64,000 nt of DNA from JACVRW01 sp963764665 (lineage in GTDB: Bacteria > Actinomycetota > Thermoleophilia > Solirubrobacterales > Thermoleophilaceae), in the NCBI GenBank assembly GCA_963764665.1, contig CAVXTL010000001.1, positions 1 to 64,000 on the forward strand, read 5' to 3'. The notes below the pieces were generated by a model, which saw only the letters and a list, made by a program, of their open reading frames with translations, did no database searches and was not told the origin of the DNA. This document shows, piece by piece, positions 24,964 to 33,017 of this stretch. Position 1 is the stretch's first letter. Each line of letters begins with the position of its first letter. Made by a program: the position numbers and the translations under genes.

Positions 24964-25024
24964 CGGTCAAGCATGTGTCACACCGGAGCCCGGATGCAAG
25001 CGAGTACGGGCGAAACACCTGAGG

Positions 25025-25097
25025 GTGAGCGACGGGACTCGAACCCGCGACCGCCTGGACCACAACCAGGAGCTCTACCAACTGAGCTACGCCCACC
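25025..25097 (-). tRNA. tRNA-His (GTG)
   Basis: Read on the minus strand, the gene folds into a full cloverleaf: acceptor GTGGGCG with CGCTCAC plus the extra G-1 opposite C73 typical of tRNA-His, D-arm GCTC..GAGC, anticodon stem CCTGG/CCAGG with loop TTGTGGT (anticodon GTG), and T-arm GCGGG-TTCGAGT-CCCGT. CCA is not encoded. Its 3' half is repeated at 20914-20962 (perfect) and 14540-14578 (degenerate). Confidence 0.93.
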
Positions 25098-25156
25098 ACG
25101 CCGTGGCGATCGGGGTGCGATCGCCGCCCCGAATCTAGCACCGAGCCGGGCCTGGA

Positions 25157-25162
25157 TATCAT
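25157..25162 (+). promoter_or_regulatory. TATCAT -10 box, leaderless start
   Basis: TATCAT lies 6 bases before the ATG at 25169, with no Shine-Dalgarno between. Transcription would begin at the A of the start codon. It is the clearest example of the leaderless pattern seen throughout the window. Confidence 0.6.
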
Positions 25163-25168
25163 CGCTTG

Positions 25169-26863
25169 ATGGCCGATCGCAAGCCGGTGATCATGGCTGT
25201 GGACGACGATGCGGTCGCCCTGGCGATGGTCGAGGACCATCTGCGCCGCCGCTATGAGAGCGACTACGAGGTCGTCTGCGAGCGCTCGTGCGAGACGGCT
25301 CAGAACCTGCTGAAGGAGTTGCGGGACGACCACGCGCCGGTCGCGCTGGTGCTCGCGGGCCTATGGAGCCGGGGCCTGCGCGGGGACGAGCTCCTCGCGC
25401 GTGTGAGCGGGATCCATCCGCACGCCCGCCGGGCGCTGCTGATCGACTGGGGCGCATGGGGCGACCGCGACACGTCGGAGGCAATCGTCCAGTGCATGGC
25501 CAAGGGCGAGATCGACTACTACATCCCCAAGCCCTGGCGGATGCCCGACGAGCACTTCCACCGGGTCGTGACCGAGTTCCTGCTCGAGTGGACCAGGGCG
25601 CGATCGACGCTCCCCCGCGAGATCGCCGTGGTGGGGGAGCCGTGGCAGCCACGCGTGAACGAGCTGCGCAGCCTGCTGGCCCGTAACGGCATGGCGCACG
25701 AGTTCCACGCCACCGATTCCGAGCGCGGCAAGGAGGTGCTGGACGAGGCCGGGCATGCCGGCGAGCGCGCGCCCGTGGTCGTCCTCATGAACGGCAAGTC
25801 GCTCCGCGACCCCGGGAATGCCGAGCTGGCTGCCGCCTACGGCGTGAATACCGAGCTGGCCGACCCCGACGAGCTGTTCGACGTGATCGTGGTGGGCGCC
25901 GGGCCGGCCGGGCTGGCGTCCTCGGTGTACGCCTCGTCCGAGGGCCTGAAGGTGCTCACCATCGAGCGGGAGTCGATCGGCGGGCAGGCCGGGGCGAGCT
26001 CCTTGATCCGCAACTACCTCGGCTTCGCGCGCGGGGTCGGCGGCGCCGACCTTGCCCAGCGGGCGTATCAGCAGGCCTGGGTCTTCGGCTCGCGCTTCCT
26101 GCTCATGTCGGAGGTCGAGTCGCTGCGCACGGAGGACGACCGCCACGTGCTCGTGACCGCGGGCGGCGCGGAGCTGTGTGCGCGAACGGTGGTGGCCGCC
26201 ACCGGAGCCGCCTACCGCCGGCTCGGCATCCCGGCGCTCGAGGAGCTGGTGGGCTCGGGCGTCTTCTACGGGGCTTCGGGCCCGGAGGCACAGGCGGCGA
26301 CCGATGGGCACGCATTCGTGCTCGGCGGCGGGAACTCGGCCGGCCAGGCCGCGATGCACCTGTCGCGATATGCCGAGTGCGTGACGATCCTGGTCCGCGG
26401 CGAGACGCTCGCGGACAGCATGTCCCAGTACCTGCGCGGCCAGCTGGACGCGACTGCCAACGTGGAGATGCGCTTCTGCACCGAGGTGGCCGACGGCGCG
26501 GGCGAGGCGCGCCTCGAGACGCTCACGCTCCGTGACCGCCGCACCGGCGACACCGAGACCGTGCCGGCCGTGGCACTGTTCGTCCTCATCGGAGCGCACC
26601 CGAACAGCGACTGGCTACCCGACACCGTCGCGCGCGACGACTATGGCTACGTGCCCACCGACTCCGACCTCCGCCCCGAGGACGGCTGGCCGTTCGAGCG
26701 GGCGCCGCGCATGTACGAGACCTCTCTCCCCGGCGTCTTCGCCGTGGGCGACCTGAACCTGGCCTCGGTGCATCGCGTGGCGGCGGCGGTGGGCGACGGC
26801 TCGGCCGTCATCAAGCAGGTGCACGAGACGCTCAGGTCCGCCGAGACCGCCGCGAACCTCTAG
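25169..26863 (+). CDS. Receiver-like domain fused to a thioredoxin-reductase-like FAD oxidoreductase
   Basis: The 564-residue protein has a response-regulator-like N-terminus (VIMAVDDDAVALAMVEDHLRR; the usual phospho-acceptor strand reads VALVLAGLWSRGLRGDELL, without an obvious Asp), a middle segment of about 100 residues (IAVVGEPWQPRVNELRSLL ... VVVLMNGKSLRDPGN), and a TrxB-like FAD/NAD(P)H domain (VVGAGPAGLASSVYAS, GGQAGASS, VLGGGNSAGQAAMHL, FAVGDLN). Where TrxB has its CxxC, this protein has GVFYGASGPEAQ, so it cannot reduce thioredoxin in the usual way. Similar fusions occur in actinobacteria; the role is unknown. Confidence 0.85.
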   Translation: MADRKPVIMAVDDDAVALAMVEDHLRRRYESDYEVVCERSCETAQNLLKELRDDHAPVALVLAGLWSRGLRGDELLARVSGIHPHARRALLIDWGAWGDRDTSEAIVQCMAKGEIDYYIPKPWRMPDEHFHRVVTEFLLEWTRARSTLPREIAVVGEPWQPRVNELRSLLARNGMAHEFHATDSERGKEVLDEAGHAGERAPVVVLMNGKSLRDPGNAELAAAYGVNTELADPDELFDVIVVGAGPAGLASSVYASSEGLKVLTIERESIGGQAGASSLIRNYLGFARGVGGADLAQRAYQQAWVFGSRFLLMSEVESLRTEDDRHVLVTAGGAELCARTVVAATGAAYRRLGIPALEELVGSGVFYGASGPEAQAATDGHAFVLGGGNSAGQAAMHLSRYAECVTILVRGETLADSMSQYLRGQLDATANVEMRFCTEVADGAGEARLETLTLRDRRTGDTETVPAVALFVLIGAHPNSDWLPDTVARDDYGYVPTDSDLRPEDGWPFERAPRMYETSLPGVFAVGDLNLASVHRVAAAVGDGSAVIKQVHETLRSAETAANL

Positions 26864-27282
26864 TCGACGGCGATGCGCCGGTCGCCCGCCTCGATCTTCA
26901 CGTCGTTGATCGACGCGTAGCGCTTGGCCATCAGACCGCTCGGGTCGAACTCCCAGTTCTCGTTGCCGTAGGAGCGCCACCACTGCCCCTGCTCGTCGTG
27001 GCTCTCGTACTCGAAGCGCACCGCGATCCGGTTCTCGGTGAACGCCCAGAGCGTCTTCTTGAGCCTGTATCCCTGCTCGCGGGCCCACTTGCGGCGCAGG
27101 AACTCGCGGATCTCCTCGCGGCCGTCGAGGAACTCGTCGCGGTTGCGCCACTCGGTGTCCTCGGTGTAGGCGAGCACGACCCGGTCGGGGTCGCGCGTGT
27201 TCCAGGCGTCCTCGGCGGCCTGCACCTTGGCGGCCGCAGTGGCGGCCGTGAACGGTGGCCTGATGTCGGTCGGACCGGGCAT
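26860..27282 (-). CDS. DUF1348/NTF2-like (SnoaL-fold) protein
   Basis: The 140-residue protein follows the DUF1348 pattern closely: PPFTAATAAAKVQAAEDAWNTRDPDRV, YTEDTEWRNRDEFL, GREEIREFLRRKWARE, YRLKKTLWAFTENRIAVRFEYE, NENWEFDPSGLMAKRYASIND (read in parts). It is a cone-fold protein about as long as the family norm. No enzymatic function is assigned. A TAAGCT box at 27291-27296 (minus strand) lies 8 bases before the ATG, again leaderless. Its 3' end overlaps the convergent oxidoreductase stop by 4 bases. Confidence 0.85.
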   Translation of the reverse strand: MPGPTDIRPPFTAATAAAKVQAAEDAWNTRDPDRVVLAYTEDTEWRNRDEFLDGREEIREFLRRKWAREQGYRLKKTLWAFTENRIAVRFEYESHDEQGQWWRSYGNENWEFDPSGLMAKRYASINDVKIEAGDRRIAVD

Positions 27283-27347
27283 GGCCGGCGAGCTTACGCC
27301 TCCCCTGGCCCCGGCTGACGGCCGAGCCGGGGGCTACGTTCTCGGGC

Positions 27348-28025
27348 GTGCTGAAGATCGCACTCCGGCACCCCTCGGGGATCCTGCTGTTCGCGCAGCT
27401 CGCCGCGGTCCTGCTCTACCCGTTCATGGAGGGCAATGCCGCCGGGCGTGCCATCTTCAGCGCCTTCGGCATCGCGTTCCTCGCGCTCGTGGTCATGGCG
27501 GTCCGCGCGTCGCCCGTGCAGCTCTGGGTGAGCGTCATGTTCGCCCTGCCCGCCACCGTGCTGCTCCTCATACAGGCTGTCAGCGGCGACGACAAGCTGC
27601 TGCCCTACTCCTCGGCGCTCGAGGCCGTGCTCTACCTGTACGCGGCCTACGCGCTCGTCAAGTACATGCTCGCGGACCGCGAGATCACCACGGACGAGCT
27701 GTTCGCCGTGGGTGCCACGTTCACGCTCGTGGCCTGGGCGTTCGCCTACATGTTCACTGTGGTCCAGGCGATCGAGCCCGGCAGTTTCACCGCGGCCGTT
27801 GACGCCGGCGACGATCGCACGTGGATGGAGCTGTTGTTCCTGAGCTTCACCACGCTCACGAGCGTCGGCCTGAGCGATGTCGTGCCGCTCAAGGCGTTCG
27901 CGCGCGGGGTCGTGATGATCGAGCAGGTGGCCGGCCTCGGATACATCGCGCTTGTCGTGTCGCGGCTCGTGGGCCTGACGGTGATCGGCCATCGTGCCGG
28001 CGACGATCCGCCGCACGCCGGTTAG
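27348..28025 (+). CDS. Ion-channel-like membrane protein with atypical filter
   Basis: The 225-residue protein has about six hydrophobic helices. Near the C-terminus a pore-like segment, ELLFLSFTTLTSVGLSDVVP, sits between the last two helices, as in two-TM potassium channels (consensus TxxTVGYGD). The filter here is TSVGLSD, missing the aromatic residue and the Gly of GYGD, so selectivity may differ or be lost. No RCK or cyclic-nucleotide domain follows. TACGTT at 27335-27340 lies 7 bases before the GTG start. Confidence 0.7.
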   Translation: MLKIALRHPSGILLFAQLAAVLLYPFMEGNAAGRAIFSAFGIAFLALVVMAVRASPVQLWVSVMFALPATVLLLIQAVSGDDKLLPYSSALEAVLYLYAAYALVKYMLADREITTDELFAVGATFTLVAWAFAYMFTVVQAIEPGSFTAAVDAGDDRTWMELLFLSFTTLTSVGLSDVVPLKAFARGVVMIEQVAGLGYIALVVSRLVGLTVIGHRAGDDPPHAG

Positions 28026-28037
28026 GCTGGCGCCCCC

Positions 28038-28895
28038 GTGGCGGAGATCCTCTACTACGCAATCCCGTTCTTCGTGCTGCTCCTGGTGCTGGAGGCACTC
28101 TCGTTCCGCCACGCGCGCGACGACGCCGACGACCTGATCGGGTACGACGCCAAGGACACCCGCACCAGCCTGCTGCTGGGCACGGGCAACGTGATCATCA
28201 ACGTCGCCTGGAAGCTCGTGGTGCTGGCGATCTTCGTCGCCGTCTACGAGCTCAGCCCACTGCGCCTCGACCCCGGCGACTGGTGGGTCTGGGTGCTCCT
28301 CTTCTTCGCGGACGACTTCTCGTACTACTGGTTCCACCGGATCAGCCACGAGAGCCGCTTCTTCTGGGCAAGCCACGTGGTCCATCACTCGAGCACGCAC
28401 TACAACCTCTCCACCGCGCTCCGCCAGACCTGGGTGCCGATGACCTACTTCCCGTTCTGGCTCTGGATGCCGGCTGTGGGCTTCGCGCCCTGGATGGTGC
28501 TGCTGGCCCAGTCCTGGTCACTGATCTACCAGTTCTGGATCCACACCGAGCGCGTGCGGAAGCTGCCCCGCTTCCTCGAGGGATTCCTCAACACCCCCTC
28601 CCATCACCGTGTGCACCACGGCTCGAATCAGGTGTACCTCGACCGCAACTACGGCGGCATCCTGATCATCTGGGACCGGCTGTTCGGCACCTGGGAGCCG
28701 GAGGGCGAGCGCGTGCGCTACGGACTGACCAAGAACATCAACACCTTCAACCCTGTGCGCGCGGCGTTCCATGAGTACATCGCGATGTGGCACGACATCA
28801 GGCGGGCCAGGCGCCTCCGCGACCGCCTCGGCGTGCTCTATCACGGGCCCGGCTGGGCCCCTCCGGGCATTGAGAGCGAAGGCAGCCGGGGCTAG
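28038..28895 (+). CDS. Sterol desaturase/fatty acid hydroxylase family protein
   Basis: The 285-residue membrane protein has the eight-His di-iron pattern: HRISH (residues about 97-101), HVVHHS (about 113-118) and HRVHHGSN (about 192-199), placed between hydrophobic helices. The family hydroxylates or desaturates sterols, carotenoids or acyl chains at a di-iron centre. The substrate is not evident. A TAGGCT box at 28023-28028 lies 9 bases before the GTG start. It runs head-to-tail with the channel-like gene and overlaps the start of the beta-helix gene. Confidence 0.88.
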   Translation: MAEILYYAIPFFVLLLVLEALSFRHARDDADDLIGYDAKDTRTSLLLGTGNVIINVAWKLVVLAIFVAVYELSPLRLDPGDWWVWVLLFFADDFSYYWFHRISHESRFFWASHVVHHSSTHYNLSTALRQTWVPMTYFPFWLWMPAVGFAPWMVLLAQSWSLIYQFWIHTERVRKLPRFLEGFLNTPSHHRVHHGSNQVYLDRNYGGILIIWDRLFGTWEPEGERVRYGLTKNINTFNPVRAAFHEYIAMWHDIRRARRLRDRLGVLYHGPGWAPPGIESEGSRG

Positions 28896-30378
28896 CGCGG
28901 CGCTGGTGCTCGCGCTCGCCGGGGCGTCCCCGGCGGCCGCCGGCGCCACGCGCTACGTGGACTGCTCAGCGCACAGGGCGGGCGATGGAACCATCAAGCG
29001 CCCCTTCAACACGCTCGCGCGCGCGAGCGCGGTGGCGCTGCGCCCGGGCCAGCGGCTGCTGCTCCGGCGCGGCACCACCTGCACCGGCACGCTCGAGCCG
29101 AGGGGATCGGGCACCGCGCACCGGCCGGTGGTCATCGGCGCCTACGGGCGCGGCACCCGCCCGCACGTGCGCGGCGCGGGCGAGGACGCCGTGCTGCTGA
29201 AGGACATGAGCCACGTGGTCCTGCGCTCGCTCGAGGTCACCAATCGCGGTGCGGTGGAGGCGCGCCGGCGCGGCGTTCACGTGGTGGCCACGTCGGGCGT
29301 GGTCCGCGACGTGACGGTCCGCGGCCTCGACATCCACGACGTTCAGGGCGACCTCTCGAAGGACGCCGGCGGCAGCGGCGGCATCCAGGTGGACGTGCTC
29401 GGGCCCGAGCCCACGCGCTTCGACGACCTGCTGATCGAGGGCAACCGCATAGCCGACGTGAGCCGAAGCGGCATCTTCATCGTCGGAACGGCCGACTCGG
29501 ACCGGCCCCGCGCCGGCACGCCCTGGCCCGCGGCATCCACACGCGTACGCGTGCGCGGGAACCGCCTGACCCGGCTCGGCGGCGACGGGATCGTGCCGCT
29601 CGGGACCGACGGCGCGGTGGTGGAGCACAACGTGGTCAGCGCGGGGAACCTGCGCGGACGCGGCCTCTCCGATCCGCTTGGGATGATCTGCAACGCGGGG
29701 ATCTGGACCTTCCACGCCAACGGCACCGTGATCCAGCGCAACGAGGTCTTCGGCATGCGCTTCAACGGTTGCGACGGCTCGGGCTTCGACGTGGACTACG
29801 ACCAGGACGGCACGATCGTGCAGTTCAACTACAGCCATGACAACGAGGGCGGCTTCATCCTGCTCTGCACCGACGCCAAGCCGCGCACCGCCCAGGTGCG
29901 CTTCAACCTGAGCGTCGACGACCGCCTGGTGGCCAACCAGTCGCCCTGCTCGCTCGAGCCCGGCTCCAACTACTCGGGCCTCCGCTTCCACAACAACACG
30001 ATCGTCGGCAGCCGGCTCTCCTGGGGCCTGCTCGGCAGCGCCACGAGCGCGCTCCTCGACGCGGCCCGGCTCGAGGTGCGCAACAACGTCTTCTACGCCA
30101 CCGCCCCGCAGGCCACGACGCTCGGCTGTGGGGCGCCGTGCTCGAACAACCTGTTCTTCGGCCTGCCCGCCACGGGCACGGCCGCGGTCAGCGCCGATCC
30201 GCTGTTCCGGGACCCGGCGCGCCGCGGACGTGGCCGGATCGCCGTGGGCCGCGGCTTCCTGCTGCGCCCGCCCTCCCCCGCCCGAGGTGCCGGAGTCGCG
30301 GTGCCGGGCTCGCCCGCGCGCGACTACTTCGGCCGGCCGGTTCCGGTACCGCCCGCGATCGGCTTCTCACAGCCGTAG
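28870..30378 (+). CDS. Secreted right-handed parallel beta-helix protein
   Basis: A TTG at 28870 gives an intact Sec signal (MRAKAAGASAALVLALAGA ... SPAAAG), overlapping the previous gene by 26 bases; earlier starts add a non-signal leader. The 502-residue protein has the repeated turns of a pectate-lyase-like helix: HVVLRSLEVTNRG, VRDVTVRGLDIHDV, FDDLLIEGNRIADVSRSGIFI, TRVRVRGNRLTRLGGDGIVP, GTVIQRNEVFGM, GLRFHNNTIVGS, RLEVRNNVFYA. It ends with a DYFGRPVP motif common in such surface proteins. It is probably a polysaccharide-binding or lyase-like surface protein; catalytic residues are not clear. Confidence 0.78.
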   Translation: MRAKAAGASAALVLALAGASPAAAGATRYVDCSAHRAGDGTIKRPFNTLARASAVALRPGQRLLLRRGTTCTGTLEPRGSGTAHRPVVIGAYGRGTRPHVRGAGEDAVLLKDMSHVVLRSLEVTNRGAVEARRRGVHVVATSGVVRDVTVRGLDIHDVQGDLSKDAGGSGGIQVDVLGPEPTRFDDLLIEGNRIADVSRSGIFIVGTADSDRPRAGTPWPAASTRVRVRGNRLTRLGGDGIVPLGTDGAVVEHNVVSAGNLRGRGLSDPLGMICNAGIWTFHANGTVIQRNEVFGMRFNGCDGSGFDVDYDQDGTIVQFNYSHDNEGGFILLCTDAKPRTAQVRFNLSVDDRLVANQSPCSLEPGSNYSGLRFHNNTIVGSRLSWGLLGSATSALLDAARLEVRNNVFYATAPQATTLGCGAPCSNNLFFGLPATGTAAVSADPLFRDPARRGRGRIAVGRGFLLRPPSPARGAGVAVPGSPARDYFGRPVPVPPAIGFSQP

Positions 30379-30531
30379 CGCCGGCCGCGGCCGGAAAATC
30401 CGGGCTTTGGGCGCCAACCTGGCGCGCACGGCACGGGTTCGGGCGCCAAACGTGTGCGTTATCTGCGCCGCCGGGATCGGACACCGCTCAGGAGGAACAA
30501 TCCGATCACGGGCAACCAAGGGGAGGCATCC

Positions 30532-30738
30532 ATGGCGATGCTTATGCAAGAAATCGGTGGCGGCGTGCGTCTCGAATGCGCCAGCTGCGGAGCTCATGCG
30601 TTGATGCACCACGGGGACCACAGGCATCTCGTCGAGGACGAGGACGGCCACATGCGCTGCGAGGTCTGTGGCCACTACACGGCGTTCGTACCGACGGAGC
30701 CGCGCGACCGAGGCCTCGCGGTGGTGGCTGCGCGCTGA
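30532..30738 (+). CDS. Small zinc-ribbon protein
   Basis: The 68-residue product has two CxxC knuckles (LECASCGAHALMHHGDHRH and MRCEVCGHYTAF, the latter near residues 43-54). GGGGAGG precedes the ATG at 30532 and fixes the start. It is probably a zinc-binding adaptor. Two GGGCGCCAA repeats lie 83-123 bases upstream. The anti-sigma-like gene starts 39 bases after its stop, on the same strand. Confidence 0.75.
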   Translation: MAMLMQEIGGGVRLECASCGAHALMHHGDHRHLVEDEDGHMRCEVCGHYTAFVPTEPRDRGLAVVAAR

Positions 30739-30776
30739 CCTCCGCCGTCACGCCCATCCACCCGACGACCGCTCCC

Positions 30777-31253
30777 ATGTCCACCCCTCCCATCCAAGAA
30801 CCCGGGCCGCTCGACCACATCCCGATGCCCACCTTTGCCGCAGCACCCGCGCGGGTGTTCGGCTTCAACCTTCGCGCCGGACCCCTCGCCGCCTCAGAGG
30901 CGCGCCACGCCTTCGCGGCCGCCGAGGAATCGCTCAGCGATGACGAGCGCCACCCGGTGCTGCTGATGCTCACCGAGCTGGTGACCAACGCCGTCCGCCA
31001 CGGCGCGGGCGCCGAGCGGCCCCGTGGCGTGGCGGTGAAGGTGGTGCAGTCAGAGCTGGCCGTGGGCGCCGCGGTGACCAATCCGGGCACCGGCTTCGAG
31101 TGGAGCGGCCGCGAGAGCGACGACCCGCTCGAGCCCGGCGGCTACGGCCTGGTGCTCGTGGACAGCATGTCGAGCCGCTGGGGCATCGACCGCGCTGCCG
31201 GATCGACAACGGTCTGGTTCGAGCTGGACCGACCGTCCCGCCTGGCCGTCTAG
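30777..31253 (+). CDS. HATPase_c_2 anti-sigma-factor-like (RsbW/SpoIIAB type) protein
   Basis: The 158-residue protein contains a GHKL ATPase domain: N-box LLMLTELVTNAVRHGAG (about residues 61-77), a short insert, and G-box GYGLVLVDSMSSRWGI (about residues 122-137). There is no His-phosphoacceptor domain, as in serine kinases that inactivate anti-sigma antagonists. Actinobacteria carry many such orphan proteins. No sigma factor or anti-anti-sigma gene is adjacent, so its partner is unknown. The start is the ATG at 30777; a much longer upstream frame is not credible. Confidence 0.8.
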   Translation: MSTPPIQEPGPLDHIPMPTFAAAPARVFGFNLRAGPLAASEARHAFAAAEESLSDDERHPVLLMLTELVTNAVRHGAGAERPRGVAVKVVQSELAVGAAVTNPGTGFEWSGRESDDPLEPGGYGLVLVDSMSSRWGIDRAAGSTTVWFELDRPSRLAV

Positions 31254-31531
31254 GGCACGGACACAGGCGCGGCTGGCACCGTCTGCTCGGCCACCGCCTC
31301 GACCACCTCGCCAGGCTCGCCCTCCTCGCCCGCGCAGACCACGCGAAAGGCGCCGGTGCCGAGCTCTGCGTTGGACCTGACCGGCAGTCCGCGGATCGAG
31401 TCCCAGCCGAGGCGCTCGACCTCGAACGGGTTCATCTCGATGGCCACCGCCGGCCACTCGCACTCGGAGTTGTGCTGATCGATGGCCTTCGAGATCGCCT
31501 CGAGGTTCTTGACCTCTGCGTCGCGGCTCAC
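31250..31531 (-). CDS. Small acidic protein of unknown function
   Basis: The 93-residue product starts at a GTG with a TACTCT box (31538-31543, minus strand) six bases upstream. The N-terminal half (NLEAISKAIDQHNSECEWPAVAI) is helical and polar; the middle (MNPFEVERLGWDSIRGLPV) looks globular; the C-terminus is rich in Glu, Val and Pro. I recognise no family. It overlaps the convergent anti-sigma-like gene by 4 bases. Confidence 0.6.
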   Translation of the reverse strand: MSRDAEVKNLEAISKAIDQHNSECEWPAVAIEMNPFEVERLGWDSIRGLPVRSNAELGTGAFRVVCAGEEGEPGEVVEAVAEQTVPAAPVSVP

Positions 31532-31556
31532 GAGTCGAGAGTACCGGCCGCGCCGC

Positions 31557-32507
31557 TCAGCGCGCGGCAGGCGAAGCGATGCTCTTGGCGTACTGCTCGA
31601 TCGTGTCCACGAGACCCTCGCGCAGCCCCACCTCGGGCTCCCACCCGAGCAGCTGCCTGGCGCGCGTGATGTCCGGCTGGCGCACCTGCGGGTCGTCCTC
31701 GGGAAGCGGCTCGAAGACCACCTCGGCGCTGGACCCGGTCAGCTCGACGACCAGCTCGGCCATCTCGAGCAGGCTCATCTCGTTCGGATTCCCGATGTTC
31801 ACGGGGTCGTGCACGTCGCTGGCCTCGTTGAGGGCCACCAGGCCGCGGATCAGATCCTGCACGTAGCAGAAGCTGCGCGTCTGGGACCCGTCTCCGAAGA
31901 CCGTCACGGGCTGGCCGTCGAGGGCCTGGCGCAGGAAGGTCGGAACGGCGCGCCCGTCGTTGGGACGCATCCGGGGGCCGTAGGTGTTGAAGATCCGTGC
32001 GATGCACGTGTCCACGCCCTGCTGGCGCAGGTAGGCCATCGTGAGCGCCTCGGCGTAGCGCTTGGCCTCGTCGTAGACGCCGCGCGGGCCGATCGGGTTC
32101 ACGTTGCCCCAGTAGGTCTCCGGCTGCGGATGCACCAGCGGATCGCCATAGACCTCGCTGGTGGAGGCGATCAGGAAGCGGGCGCGGTGCTTCTTCGCGA
32201 GCCCGAGCGTGTTGTGGGTGCCGTAGGCCCCGACCTTGAGCGTGTGCAGCGGCAGCCGCGCGTAGTCGATCGGGGACGCCGGCGAAGCCATGTGGTAGAC
32301 GAAGTCCACCTGCTCGTCGATGTCGTAGTGGTCCGTGATGTCGAGCATCTCGAACCGGAATCCGGGCTCGCGGATGTGCTTGATGTTGTTGAGCGAGCCG
32401 GTCTCGAGGTTGTCCACGCAGATCACGCGGTGGCCGCGCTCGAGCAGGAAATCGCAGATGTGAGAGCCGAGGAAGCCGGCGCCGCCGGTGACGAGTGAAG
32501 TGGGCAT
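31557..32507 (-). CDS. UDP-glucuronate decarboxylase (UDP-xylose synthase)
   Basis: The 316-residue extended SDR has the NAD motif TGGAGFLGSH, the Y-x3-K dyad VYDEAKR with a preceding STSEVYGDP, and the UXS-typical stretches HMASPASPIDY, ARIFNTYGPRMRPNDGR and FGDGSQTRSFCYVQDLIRG. It converts UDP-glucuronate to UDP-xylose for glycan synthesis. The ATG at 32507 has a TATCTT box 7 bases upstream, which supports it over the longer start at 32546. It lies near, but is not part of, the pentose catabolic cluster. Confidence 0.88.
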   Translation of the reverse strand: MPTSLVTGGAGFLGSHICDFLLERGHRVICVDNLETGSLNNIKHIREPGFRFEMLDITDHYDIDEQVDFVYHMASPASPIDYARLPLHTLKVGAYGTHNTLGLAKKHRARFLIASTSEVYGDPLVHPQPETYWGNVNPIGPRGVYDEAKRYAEALTMAYLRQQGVDTCIARIFNTYGPRMRPNDGRAVPTFLRQALDGQPVTVFGDGSQTRSFCYVQDLIRGLVALNEASDVHDPVNIGNPNEMSLLEMAELVVELTGSSAEVVFEPLPEDDPQVRQPDITRARQLLGWEPEVGLREGLVDTIEQYAKSIASPAAR

Positions 32508-32578
32508 CGCGTTGAAGATATCGTCGGCCGGCGAGCGCCGCACCATTAGCGACGAAATGCGCTGACTATCTGCGCACG

Positions 32579-32989
32579 TCAGGCAGGGTCGATCTCGAGG
32601 TGCCGCACGGGCTTTCCGAAGCGCTCGCGCGCGTCGTCCACCAGTCCCTCCTCGAGCCAGTTGCGCTCACCGTTCGGATGCGTGAAGAGCACGATCTCGT
32701 CCGCGTCGAAGGTCTGGAGCGCGTCCTGGATGGCCAGGAGCGGGTCGGCCTCTCCGGTGTCACCCGCCGCGTCCACTCCCTGCTCCGCCATGCGCTCGAC
32801 GGTCTCCTCCTGCACCGCATCCGCCCGCTCGATGGCCGGATCGGGGTCGTCCAGGAGCCAGTGGCGGCGGCTCTCGAGGGCGGGGGCCACCACGAGCACC
32901 TCGGCGTCCTCGGAGTCGGTGCCCACTGCGCTCTTGAGGGCGTCGCCCGACACGGGCTCGGACACGAGAGCGATGATCTTCTTGGCCAT
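32579..32989 (-). CDS. Small Usp-like protein
   Basis: The 136-residue product begins MAKKIIALVSEPVSGDALKS and has DAEVLVVAPALESRRHWLLDDPDPAIERA (read in parts), then ALQTFDADEIVLFTHPNGERNWLEEGLVDDARERFG. The beta-alpha order and length resemble the HUP/universal stress fold, but the ATP loop is not conserved. I would call it a Usp-like protein of unknown role. The start at 32989 is chosen because the upstream frame is Arg/Ser-rich shadow sequence. Confidence 0.6.
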   Translation of the reverse strand: MAKKIIALVSEPVSGDALKSAVGTDSEDAEVLVVAPALESRRHWLLDDPDPAIERADAVQEETVERMAEQGVDAAGDTGEADPLLAIQDALQTFDADEIVLFTHPNGERNWLEEGLVDDARERFGKPVRHLEIDPA

Positions 32990-33017
32990 ACCAACTGCGT
33001 ACCCGCGACGGCAGGCC

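Noticed and set aside
20877..25138. Translations with RRDSNPRPPGPQPG near 20.9 and 25.0 kb
   Set aside because: This string is the well-known false translation of a tRNA sequence; the DNA is tRNA-His or its partial copy.
31557..32507. UDP-xylose synthase as part of the xylose catabolic operon
   Set aside because: It makes a nucleotide sugar for glycan synthesis, has its own promoter box and is separated from xylB by an unrelated Usp-like gene, so proximity is probably chance.
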